From Strigomonas culicis (Eukaryota; Euglenozoa; Kinetoplastea; Trypanosomatida; Trypanosomatidae), in NCBI GenBank assembly GCA_000482145.1, contig AUXH01000364.1, forward strand, positions 1-19,872: a stretch of DNA of 19,872 nucleotides. Reading direction: 5' to 3'. Made by a program: the position numbers and the translations under genes. Positions 8,941 through 17,000 of the stretch are shown here, piece by piece. The first letter of the stretch is position 1. Every line of letters starts with the position of its first letter. Under the pieces are notes generated by a model that searched no databases, was not told the DNA's origin, and saw only the letters and a program-made list of their open reading frames with translations.

Positions 8941-9489
8941 AGGGATGCAAAAAAGGCCTGAATACGTCTCTTTTTTTTTTTTTCATCTTTAAATTTGTGT
9001 GTTTGGCGCTTGCAATAATGGATCACTTGTATTTTTGTTTTGTTTTGCCACGTATGTTGGAGAAAGGTCGGTACTTACTATTTCTCATAATAATAATAAA
9101 ATCAAATGAAGGAAGTTTGTAAATGTCAGATTCGTTTTTTTCTTCCACCTTTGTTAAACAGAATCATAGAGTTTCGCAAATTCATATCCGTTTATAACTA
9201 TCTGTATATGAATACTATTAATTATACTAACTATCGACAATAAGAATAACCAAACGGAGAGATAATATCTCTGTGGCAGTGGTGATGCCCATGTAGCAGG
9301 CACGTCCCACATCTGAGACTTGGTAGCCCTTGTTCGCTTCTCGTTCTGATAACCCTTCTTGGAGCCTTTATTTATTTCCTTTTATCTTCTACACTTCTTT
9401 TTTTTCCCCTTTTTTTTAAAGACTGTACATAGTTTAGAAATAGTTGAACATATACCTCTCTATATTATTTATTACTTTGCGACCTTTAG
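8941..9489. other. Intergenic region with a GC-richer noncoding island
   Basis: No gene is seen. T-runs lie just downstream of the stop (8971-8985) and A/T-rich DNA fills 9080-9260. A small island at about 9271-9345 has clearly higher GC than its surroundings but no coding bias. It can pair as a nested hairpin (GTGG/CCAC outside, TGCC/GGCA inside). I could not assign it to a tRNA or snoRNA class. Confidence 0.6.
9391..9421 (+). promoter_or_regulatory. Candidate trans-splice acceptor for Crooked-neck gene
   Basis: A tract of T and C at 9391-9417 is followed by its first AG at 9420-9421. The resulting leader of 68 nt contains no ATG before 9490. Another AG sits immediately before the start codon at 9488-9489 and would leave no leader, so the upstream AG is preferred. 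Confidence 0.6.
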
Positions 9490-11910
9490 ATGAAGCGGTC
9501 TCGGAACGATAACAAGACGTTCGGCCCCGCAGCGGCCGCGATGCGCCGCCGACACATCTACCGTGACATGCGCGAGGCGGAGACGCAGCTGTCCGCGCGG
9601 CAGCTGATCGACGATGCCGTGGCGATGCACAAGTTCCAGGCGCCGAGCAGCACGTCCAGCACGAAGGTGCTCATCCGCAGCAGGGAGGAGCTTGCGCTCT
9701 ACCGCCTGAAGCGGCGCGCGGAACTGGATGAGAAGGTAAACCGCGGCTACAAGTTCTTAGGCAACTGGGTCAAGTACGCGCGCTGGGAGGCGCAACAGAA
9801 GGACTTTGTGCGCATGCGGCAAGTGCTGGAGCGCGCCACCGCGTTCCACGGCGACAACCCCAAGTTCTGGCGCGACTACGCGGAGCTGGAGCAGCAGCAG
9901 GGTTTCCTGGGGGAGGCGCGCGCGGTGTGGGGCCGCGGCCTCGCGGCGCTCCCCCACGCTGCCGACCTGTGGCTCAAGGCCGCGCTGATGGAGCAGGCGG
10001 CCGGCGACGTTGGCCGCGCGCGCGATCTGCTGCAGCGCTGGACGACGCTGCCGTCGCCGCCGCCCTTCGCCTTCGAGCTCTTCGTGCTGCTGGAGGTGCA
10101 GAGCGCGGTGGGCGGGCAGCACGACCGTGTGCGGGACGTGCTGCGGCGCTATGTGGAGCACGCGAACACACCCGAGGCGTGGCTCTTCTACGCGGCGACG
10201 GAGGCCGACGCGCTGCAGCACCCGAGCCGCGCGGTGCAGGTGCTGGAGACGGCGCGCGAGGCGCTGCCGGCGGAGGCCCTCTGGACCTCCGCGGAGCACC
10301 GCGTGCCGCTGCGGCTCGCGCAGCTCTACGCGGCCGAGGGCCGCAAGGAGGACGCGCGCGCGCTCTACCGGGAGCTGCTGGAGCGGCTCGACCGCCCCGC
10401 GCGCGGCGGCGTGGTAGTCACCGTCAGCAGCAGCAGCAGCAGCAGCACGTGCAACGACGCCGGCAGTGCGGCGGCCCCGGCGGTCGTCGACCAGCGCGTC
10501 GTGGCGGACCTCCTCGCGGCGTACGCGCAGTTCGAGCGGCTCGCCGGCGGCGCGGACGCGGCGGCGGTGGAGGCCCTCACGCGGCTGCAGGCGGCGCGCT
10601 TCTACGAGCAGCGGCTACGGGAGAACCCGCAGGACCTGGACAGCCGGCTGTCGCTGTACCTGCTGCTGCGGCGGCCGGGCGCCAGCGCGGAGGAGCAGGC
10701 GGCGGCGCTGGCCTGCCTGCGCGGGGCGACGGCGGTGCCGCTGCAGGGCGGCGACCCGTACCGCGCGCAGCAGGCGGTTGTGCTGCTGATGGAGTACGCG
10801 CGCGCGTGTGAAGCCGCGGGCGAGGCGGGCACCGCGCAGCAGGTGCTCTCGCAGGCGCTACAGAGGTTCCCCTTCGAGCGCGCGGACTGCCCGCGGCTGT
10901 GGCAGGAGGCGGCCGCGTTGGAGGAGCGGCTCGGCCACGTCGATCAGGCCCGCAAGATGCTCCGTGCGGCGATGCACGTCACCAAGGACACGGCTGTTGT
11001 GGACGCGCTCCTCCAACTGGAGGAGCGCGCCTACGCGCGGGGCAGCTTCACCGACCGCGAGGCCTACCTGGCGCAGCTGCGCGGGCTCTACCGCGACGTG
11101 CTGAAGCTGGACCCGCTGCGCGTGAGCTCGTGGGTGGGCTTCGCGAAGCTGGAGGAGCGGGAGGGACAGGCCGCCCGCGCGCAGGCCGTGTACGAGGGCG
11201 CCGTGCGCACCCTCACGGCGGAGGCCTGCAAGCAGCTGCGCGCCTCCTTCGCGTACCGCTACGAGCTGCTGGACCAGGTGGACCAGCTGTGGGGCCGGCG
11301 CATGGCGCTGGGCCAGCGCGCGCTGCGCCGCCTGCGCGCGACGGCGGCGGGCGACGGCGGCGCGGCGGTGGCGCAGGCGCTGGCCGCCGCGGACAAGGTC
11401 TGTTGCGCGCTGCTCGACGACGTCTGGGGCGGGTACCGCTTCGAGGCCGTGTCGTGGTACACGGAGATGACGGAGGGCGAGGCCGCCATCGCGGTCGCCA
11501 CCGCGGCGGACGTACCGGCGCTGCCGGAGAAGCTGCAGCCGGCGATGAACCGCTTCGCGGACGCGATGAATGTGGCGGTGCAGTACTTCACGCACCGTGA
11601 GGCCGCGCCCACCACCACCACGACGACGACGGCGAGCGACGGCCTCGGGCTGCTGCGCGCCCACCTGCAGGCGAGCGTGGCGCGGGAGCGGGGGGTGCTG
11701 GCCGCGGCGCTGCGCTACGACGCGGCCACAGTGGGCTACGACAGGGGGCAGGTGCTGCTCCGGTGGGTGGAGGTACTGCTGAGTCCGCTCATCGGGGAGT
11801 GGGGCCGCATCGAGGTGCTGTATGGGGACCGGGCGTCGCAGGCGGTGGTGGAGGGGTCGGTGAGCGAGCCGGCAAAGAAGCGAACACGGCTCTTCAAGAA
11901 TCGCAAGTAA
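9490..11910 (+). CDS. Crooked-neck/Clf1/Syf3-like HAT-repeat spliceosome protein
   Basis: The 806-residue product matches the Crooked-neck family (yeast Clf1/Syf3, human CRNKL1), a scaffold of the Prp19-associated complex in the activated spliceosome. In trypanosomatids it would serve mainly spliced-leader trans-splicing in the nucleus. The N-terminus shows the family order: SARQLIDDA (35-43), a REELALYRLKRR element (65-76), then GNWVKYARWEAQQKDF (91-106), the first HAT motif. Further HAT units follow with the typical W/Y-A-E and G-x-x-x-x-AR spacing, for example FWRDYAELEQQQG (126-138) with EARAVWGRG, and LWLKAALMEQAAGDVGRAR (160-178). HAT-like helices recur to about residue 600. Length sits between fly Crn (about 700) and human CRNKL1 (about 850). 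A Ser7 run (313-319) and a Thr7 run near residue 711 mark likely flexible loops. The C-terminus is Lys/Arg-rich (KKRTRLFKNRK), a plausible nuclear import signal. The ATG is the first after the proposed splice acceptor. Confidence 0.9.
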   Translation: MKRSRNDNKTFGPAAAAMRRRHIYRDMREAETQLSARQLIDDAVAMHKFQAPSSTSSTKVLIRSREELALYRLKRRAELDEKVNRGYKFLGNWVKYARWEAQQKDFVRMRQVLERATAFHGDNPKFWRDYAELEQQQGFLGEARAVWGRGLAALPHAADLWLKAALMEQAAGDVGRARDLLQRWTTLPSPPPFAFELFVLLEVQSAVGGQHDRVRDVLRRYVEHANTPEAWLFYAATEADALQHPSRAVQVLETAREALPAEALWTSAEHRVPLRLAQLYAAEGRKEDARALYRELLERLDRPARGGVVVTVSSSSSSSTCNDAGSAAAPAVVDQRVVADLLAAYAQFERLAGGADAAAVEALTRLQAARFYEQRLRENPQDLDSRLSLYLLLRRPGASAEEQAAALACLRGATAVPLQGGDPYRAQQAVVLLMEYARACEAAGEAGTAQQVLSQALQRFPFERADCPRLWQEAAALEERLGHVDQARKMLRAAMHVTKDTAVVDALLQLEERAYARGSFTDREAYLAQLRGLYRDVLKLDPLRVSSWVGFAKLEEREGQAARAQAVYEGAVRTLTAEACKQLRASFAYRYELLDQVDQLWGRRMALGQRALRRLRATAAGDGGAAVAQALAAADKVCCALLDDVWGGYRFEAVSWYTEMTEGEAAIAVATAADVPALPEKLQPAMNRFADAMNVAVQYFTHREAAPTTTTTTTASDGLGLLRAHLQASVARERGVLAAALRYDAATVGYDRGQVLLRWVEVLLSPLIGEWGRIEVLYGDRASQAVVEGSVSEPAKKRTRLFKNRK
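10426..10446 (+). repeat. (AGC)7 triplet repeat coding for Ser7
   Basis: Seven identical AGC codons encode a serine run between HAT-repeat blocks of the Crooked-neck-like protein. Uniform codon use indicates a replication-slippage repeat rather than selected serines. Copy number may vary between strains. Confidence 0.9.
11611..11631 (+). repeat. (ACC)3(ACG)4 repeat coding for Thr7
   Basis: Three ACC then four ACG codons encode a threonine run in the C-terminal part of the Crooked-neck-like protein, after the last clear HAT unit. It is probably a surface linker expanded by slippage. Confidence 0.85.
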
Positions 11911-12320
11911 AGCAAAGTGCAATTAAAAACAACAATACACACACACACACAAAAAAAAAAAAGTAACCATGGTACCTTCAGTATTTCGTACCCTCCTCTT
12001 TCTTTTTTTTTCTTTTGTAGAAATGCTAATGTATCTCTTTCTACACCTGCGTCAGAAGCAACTGGATGATTCACTTTTTCTTCCTTCTTAATCTTTTTTT
12101 TTTTTTTAAATTTTCAAAGCTAACTTGCTTAGTGTCTCAGCGTTAATCTACTGCAGAGACAGTTCTTCTTTTCTAGAGGTTGTTGTATTAGTAGGGTACA
12201 TTCATCCGCACCCACCCCACCCGCAACGTGAGAAGAGAAGCCTTTCTAGTCCTTTCACTTCCCTCTCTCTCTATATATATTTTCTTTACTTGTATATATT
12301 TATATATACTGAAGCAATCG
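11911..12320. other. Intergenic region
   Basis: No gene is seen. The segment contains an AC/A microsatellite near the start, pyrimidine-rich stretches at about 11994-12018 and 12073-12107 (the latter ending in 14 T), and a CT-rich then TA-rich patch at 12245-12310. Short open frames here lack the coding bias of the neighbours. Confidence 0.7.
11937..11962 (+). repeat. (AC)7 A12 microsatellite in 3' UTR
   Basis: Seven AC units are followed directly by a run of 12 A, starting 27 bases after the stop codon of the Crooked-neck-like gene. It lies in the presumed 3' UTR. The A-run is genomic and should not be mistaken for a poly(A) tail in cDNA mapping. Confidence 0.85.
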
Positions 12321-12365
12321 TGTTTTACCTTTTCCGTTTTACTTTATCCACTCATCTTTCTTTAG
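12321..12365 (+). promoter_or_regulatory. Candidate trans-splice acceptor for PH/ARF-like gene
   Basis: A T/C-rich tract at about 12321-12363 ends in TTTAG, with the AG at 12364-12365. It is the best acceptor in this spacer. The leader from 12366 to 12511 (146 nt) has no ATG before 12512, which supports the start chosen for the gene. A second pyrimidine tract at about 12434-12462 lies inside this leader and has no AG after it before the ATG. Confidence 0.65.
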
Positions 12366-12511
12366 CTGCCGCGACAAGCGCGCCCTGTGCGTGACCGGTA
12401 GACTATACCACTGTGTTGCATCACCATAATCATTACTTTTCTTCCTCTTCGTTCCGTTGTTCACGGTCACCGTCCGTCTCGCACCCTAATCGAAAACGCT
12501 TCCCCATTCGA

Positions 12512-15500
12512 ATGGCGAAGCCTCCTCCGAAGGAGGATCTGACGGATGGTCTGATGGGCAACCTCCGCTACATTGAGGAGCACACCGGCCTCAATCGTAT
12601 TGCGAACTACAAGAAGGGCTTTTTCGTCCTCAACACGCGTCAGCGGAGCCTCGACATTTACAAGAATGACCAGACGCCGATCCCACTGCAGCAGGTCCCC
12701 GCGCGGGATATGCGCAGCGTCGTGTACACAGGAGACAAGCAGAATCGCTTCTACATGATGACGCTGCAGATGCGCATGGGGGTGGCCTTCAAGTTCCGCA
12801 TGAACTCCTTCGAAGACCGCGAGCGGTGGTTCAACGCCGTCAACTCGCTCATCGAGGAGAGCGCGACGCACAACCGCCGGCTGAACATTTACAGTCTCAT
12901 CAAGCGGCGGCTGCAGGCCGTGTCGAGGTACCTCAAGGTGGACATCACCCTCGGCCACTACGTCTTCTTGACCGAGATCGAGGAGAACCTGTTGCAGTTC
13001 GTGCCGGAGGCGGTGATGCTCATGGTGGGCACCGTCACGGAGCTCGTGCGCATGTACGAAGGCGAGGTGCGCTGCCCGCAGCACTATGTAATCATGGTGC
13101 ACGACACGAAGGAGGGCGGCCCGGAGGCCCCGCCGACCCCCCCGCGGTACGACCCCGTGCGCGCGACGGTGGTGCTGTACATCTACATCAGCCGCGATGC
13201 GATGGGCCGGGTGCAGTTTGAGGGGAACAGCGCAAGCGATGTCGACCGCATCCTGACCTCCGAGATCTTCCGAAACCCTCTGATCGAGGGCTGGATTGAC
13301 AACGAACCGGGCTGCCGCGCCCTCTGCACCGACATGCAGCGGCTACTGAGCACCTCGACGCGGAAGGCGACGCTCTCCGTGACGTTTGAGTGGGAGCTCT
13401 TTGCGGAGGACAGCGACAAGGTGCAGCAGTACCTGCGGACCTTCGTCGGCGTCGAGTTCTTCCGCCGGCGGCTGGAGTCGCTGCGGCTGGCGGTGCAGGA
13501 CCTGGTGGCGCTGATTGAGGAGGCGCAGTCGGCGGCGGTGACACTGCAGCCCACGCACACGGGCTCCTTCGTCTCCCCGCCGCCCTCGCCGCACAACGCC
13601 GCGGCGGGCCACAGCACCACCGGCTCTGGCCCTCGCGGGGCGCGGCCCTACAACGCCCGCTCGCACTCCGCGAGCAGCGGCGCCGCCGCGCTCGCGCCGC
13701 CGAGCGTACTCTTCACGGGCGTCACGACGCCGCTGGTGGGCCCGGCCGCGGACGTCTACACCACGGCGATCCGCCTTCTCGCGGACAACATCACGGGGCT
13801 GCCCATCCGGCTGGACGCGCGCCGGGTCGAGGCGTGCCGGGATCCTCCGCCAGACATCGTGACGTGCAGCCCCACGTACGACATCAGCTGCCGACCCGGC
13901 ACGCTGCTGGTCGGCAGCATGGGCGAGCTGCTGGTGCGCACGAACGGCCGCCCCATGTCGGACCGGCCGTCGTCGCTGCAAGAGGCACTGTACGACATCG
14001 GCTTCATCGCCTACGTTTCCCAGCTCCTCACCGCCTTCAACACCCGCTTGCGGAACCTGTTTCGCAAGAAGGTGCGGGTCAAGATCAACTGGCCGAGTTT
14101 GTTCACCGTGTTCGAGAGCACAAGGACGCACTTATGCCCCCACGACGTGGTGCGTGTGGTGGAGGTCTTCGCGGAGATGTACGCGAGCCGGCTGGAGCAC
14201 ACAATCCATTTCCTCGGCCGCGCGGAGGGCTACTATCCCAATGACGTGGACCCCTTGCCGACGCACGATGGGCCCTACAATATGTTCCTGGCGTGCGTGC
14301 GCTGCATCCTGGTCACCTTTCTGCCCCTCGGCAAGCAGCCCGACTCGCTGCTCAGCACCATGAGCGCGACCGACCCGGTCATCCAAAACGGGGTGCTGAC
14401 CGACACCATGTACTGCATGAACGACACGAGCATGCAGCTCTTCCTGAACGGCTCCTTCTTCAACTGCAGCATGTTCGCACCCGGGAACACCTTTGCCGGC
14501 CAGAGCTCCTCGCGCCGCGCGGTCCCGCTCGTGCAGGGGATAAGCCTCATTGCGGCCTCGCCCCGGCTCGGCCGCTGGGTGGAGAAGTACTTTTCGATAC
14601 CGGAGAACTTCCGGCCCGTGGCGCAGGCCAGCATCGCCCTCGACGACGGCTTCTACAGCGACGACGAGAAGAGCGACTCCACGGAGGCGCAGATGCTGGG
14701 CGAGGCCAAAGGCGCGGACCTGGGCGACGCGGTCGCCTACGAGCGAAGCGCTGAAATCCGTGTGCTCAACACGCGCCGCGTCGTGAACAAGGTGTACGAC
14801 TCGCAGGGCAGCTCGCTGGGCCTCATGATCAGCGCCATCGACATCCGCCAGGCCATCCGGTCGTTTCGCAGCGCCTTTCCGCACCAGGCGGCGCGCAAGC
14901 ACCACATCATGCACATGCTCATCTTCAACCTGCACCGCCTGCGGAGCCTCTACGTGCGCATGGCCGACTCGGAGGACATCGCGGCGCTGACGGAGGAGGA
15001 GGCGTCCACGCTGCTGCGCGACTTCTGCGAGTACACGGAGAACGAGAAACTGATCCCGGGCGCGCTGCAGACCGTGCTGGCGGACCAGCAGGCCCTGGAG
15101 CGGTCGTGGGACGCGGTGGCGGCCGCCGCCGACGGGTCCGCCACCGCCGACGCCGCCAGCGTGGACTTTGTGCTCGTCAGCCGCGTCGCGCTCAACCACC
15201 TGCTGCCGGCGGAGGCGCTCATCGCGCGGCGGGCGCAGCGCGTGGGCTTCGTCTGCGGCCTCAAGAACACCGGCAAAACGCTCCTGCTCAACGCCATGCG
15301 GGGCGTGTCGCGGCCGACCGTGGCGACCGTCGGCCTCGCGCAGAAGATGGTCTGCTTCGAGGAGTGGGTGCTGGCGATGCACGAGGTCGGCGGCTCCGAC
15401 AGCTTCAGCAACAACTGGACCTTCTACGCCAAGCGGCTGGAGGAGGTGCACTTTCTCATCTTCGTGCTGGACTTCCAGGACCGCGCGTCGTTCCCGGTCG

Positions 15501-16675
15501 TGGAAAAATACCTGCAGCGGCTGACGGAGTTCTTCGTGAAGCCGATCCCGCTCGTCGTCGTCTTCAACAACTACCGCAAGCTCCCCCGCAGCGTCACGAC
15601 GGAGGAGCTCGAGCGCTACATACACCTTGACAAGCTGCGCCTACAGCGGCAGAACGTCAAGCGCCGCATCTTCACCTGCCGCTGCAACGTCTCGGTCGTC
15701 TCGCCGGAGCATGCGGAGATGCCGGAGAAGGTGCGGGCCGTCATGCAGAAAGTGTCGGCGGAGCTGCTCGCGGCCACACCGGCCGACCAGCGGCCGAGCG
15801 CGCCCAAGCCGCCGGACCCGGTGGACCCGTCGCTCGAGACCTTCACCCGCAAGTGCGGCTCCTCCTCGGCGCTGCGGAACAGCATAACGCTGCACCTCCC
15901 GCGCGCCTGGGAGGACGACGAGGTGCAGCAGGTGCTCTTTCTCAGTGAGGGCTCCAGCGGCGCGGAGTCGCCGGACGAGAAGCAGGAGCGGCGGCGGGGA
16001 GGCCAACAAGACCACCTGGACGAGCCGGCGCTCAACGGCCTGGGCTTCCCTGCGTGCAGCTCCAAAGAGAGCATTTCAGCCCCGCCCTCGACGTGGAACG
16101 GCACGCCGTGTAGCCTCTCGATCAACTTCAACAAACTGCGCACCTATGATGTATCGCAGTCGGCGGATCTGCTGAGCGACGGGGCTCGCAGCGGGACGCA
16201 GGCGCCGCCGGCCCACGCCATGACGCAGGTACCGCCGCACCGACTGCGCACGGTGGCCGCGCTGTTGGACGAGCAGGGGGTCACCCCGGCCCCCACGGTG
16301 GTGCCGCCCGTCGCGCAGAGGCAGGACCCGCTGGGGGATTCAAAGGAGAGCTCCACCGTCGCGAAGCGCCGCCGAGCGGCGCTCCCCGCGCGACTGCGGT
16401 TGCCAACGCCCAGCAGACACACGGAGAGCGAACGTAGCCCTGAGGAGCCGGTCCCGCAGAGAGTGCCCGCACCGTTGTGCACACGGGCTTCCGTGGAGAC
16501 CCACGAGCCCTTCGAAAACAGCGGTGGCAGTGAGGCGCGTCGCTCTTCGTCTTTTTCGAGCTCCCCGCCCATCAACATTGCACACCACGGTCGAAGGATG
16601 ACCCTGGAGCCAGAAGGTGTGGAAAGCCGGCCACAGGGGCGGAAGGACAATGAAAAGATGGCATTACCGTCGTAG
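12512..16675 (+). CDS. PH-domain and ARF-like GTPase-domain protein, 1387 residues
   Basis: Residues about 15-115 look like a pleckstrin homology domain: a basic beta-strand start YKKGFFVL (33-40), DIYK, and the hallmark C-terminal helix Trp at 106 (EDRERWFNAV). Residues 120-900 match nothing I recognise, with a Pro/Ser/Gly-rich linker at about 345-400. Residues about 908-1085 form an ARF/ARL-like GTPase domain: P-loop GLKNTGKT (916-923), PT of switch I (935-936), a VGGSD element (959-963) equivalent to ARF VGGQD, and the FLIFVLDFQDR strand (981-991). Several key positions differ: the catalytic Gln is Ser962, the preceding DVGG Asp is Glu958, and the NKxD guanine motif reads NYRK (1020-1023). 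Residues 1090-1387 are Pro/Ser/Arg-rich and probably disordered. There is no membrane segment. A membrane-recruited scaffold or trafficking regulator is inferred. The frame is open upstream to 12413 but has only a GTG there, so 12512, the first ATG, is the start. Confidence 0.88.
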   Translation: MAKPPPKEDLTDGLMGNLRYIEEHTGLNRIANYKKGFFVLNTRQRSLDIYKNDQTPIPLQQVPARDMRSVVYTGDKQNRFYMMTLQMRMGVAFKFRMNSFEDRERWFNAVNSLIEESATHNRRLNIYSLIKRRLQAVSRYLKVDITLGHYVFLTEIEENLLQFVPEAVMLMVGTVTELVRMYEGEVRCPQHYVIMVHDTKEGGPEAPPTPPRYDPVRATVVLYIYISRDAMGRVQFEGNSASDVDRILTSEIFRNPLIEGWIDNEPGCRALCTDMQRLLSTSTRKATLSVTFEWELFAEDSDKVQQYLRTFVGVEFFRRRLESLRLAVQDLVALIEEAQSAAVTLQPTHTGSFVSPPPSPHNAAAGHSTTGSGPRGARPYNARSHSASSGAAALAPPSVLFTGVTTPLVGPAADVYTTAIRLLADNITGLPIRLDARRVEACRDPPPDIVTCSPTYDISCRPGTLLVGSMGELLVRTNGRPMSDRPSSLQEALYDIGFIAYVSQLLTAFNTRLRNLFRKKVRVKINWPSLFTVFESTRTHLCPHDVVRVVEVFAEMYASRLEHTIHFLGRAEGYYPNDVDPLPTHDGPYNMFLACVRCILVTFLPLGKQPDSLLSTMSATDPVIQNGVLTDTMYCMNDTSMQLFLNGSFFNCSMFAPGNTFAGQSSSRRAVPLVQGISLIAASPRLGRWVEKYFSIPENFRPVAQASIALDDGFYSDDEKSDSTEAQMLGEAKGADLGDAVAYERSAEIRVLNTRRVVNKVYDSQGSSLGLMISAIDIRQAIRSFRSAFPHQAARKHHIMHMLIFNLHRLRSLYVRMADSEDIAALTEEEASTLLRDFCEYTENEKLIPGALQTVLADQQALERSWDAVAAAADGSATADAASVDFVLVSRVALNHLLPAEALIARRAQRVGFVCGLKNTGKTLLLNAMRGVSRPTVATVGLAQKMVCFEEWVLAMHEVGGSDSFSNNWTFYAKRLEEVHFLIFVLDFQDRASFPVVEKYLQRLTEFFVKPIPLVVVFNNYRKLPRSVTTEELERYIHLDKLRLQRQNVKRRIFTCRCNVSVVSPEHAEMPEKVRAVMQKVSAELLAATPADQRPSAPKPPDPVDPSLETFTRKCGSSSALRNSITLHLPRAWEDDEVQQVLFLSEGSSGAESPDEKQERRRGGQQDHLDEPALNGLGFPACSSKESISAPPSTWNGTPCSLSINFNKLRTYDVSQSADLLSDGARSGTQAPPAHAMTQVPPHRLRTVAALLDEQGVTPAPTVVPPVAQRQDPLGDSKESSTVAKRRRAALPARLRLPTPSRHTESERSPEEPVPQRVPAPLCTRASVETHEPFENSGGSEARRSSSFSSSPPINIAHHGRRMTLEPEGVESRPQGRKDNEKMALPS

Positions 16676-17000
16676 TGCGGTTGTGATTGCAGCGGAAAGG
16701 TGAAGGACCATCGCTTTCCACCCTACGCTTTATGATTTTTGTGAATGAATGGTGTCGCTGTTATTGTTATTACTTCTTTAAAACGAGAATAAAAAGAAAA
16801 CGAAAAAAAAAATGCGTTTGATGAAGGCTACAAGTTCATGGGAGTATTCATTTACATTTGGCATGCTGTTCGCTCACGTTGTCGTTACTCTTTTATTTAC
16901 CTTCTCTTCCTTTTCCAATACATCTATTAGTATATTCATTAATAAAAGCTTTAAAGATTAAAAGAAAAGAAAGAAAAACAGTCATTGCCTTCTCTCTGTT
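16676..17000. other. Intergenic region with candidate trans-splice acceptor
   Basis: This short spacer carries the 3' UTR of the PH/ARF-like gene, A-rich patches at about 16790-16812 and 16941-16979, and the splice signal for the next gene. No gene is seen on either strand. Confidence 0.7.
16881..16930 (+). promoter_or_regulatory. Candidate trans-splice acceptor for TryS-like gene
   Basis: A pyrimidine tract at 16881-16917 is followed by the first AG at 16929-16930. It gives a 70-nt, A-rich, ATG-free leader before the start at 17001. A second short pyrimidine patch at 16987-17000 touches the start codon but has no AG after it. Confidence 0.6.

Noticed and set aside
9271..9345. A C/D snoRNA call for the GC-richer island
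   Set aside because: The C box is imperfect, the D box is only about 30 bases away, and no clear terminal stem is seen, so it is kept only as an observation.
12413..12511. A 33-codon N-terminal extension of the PH/ARF-like gene, read open from 12413
   Set aside because: The first codon is GTG, not ATG. The segment is pyrimidine-rich leader-like DNA without the gene's codon bias, and the first ATG is at 12512.
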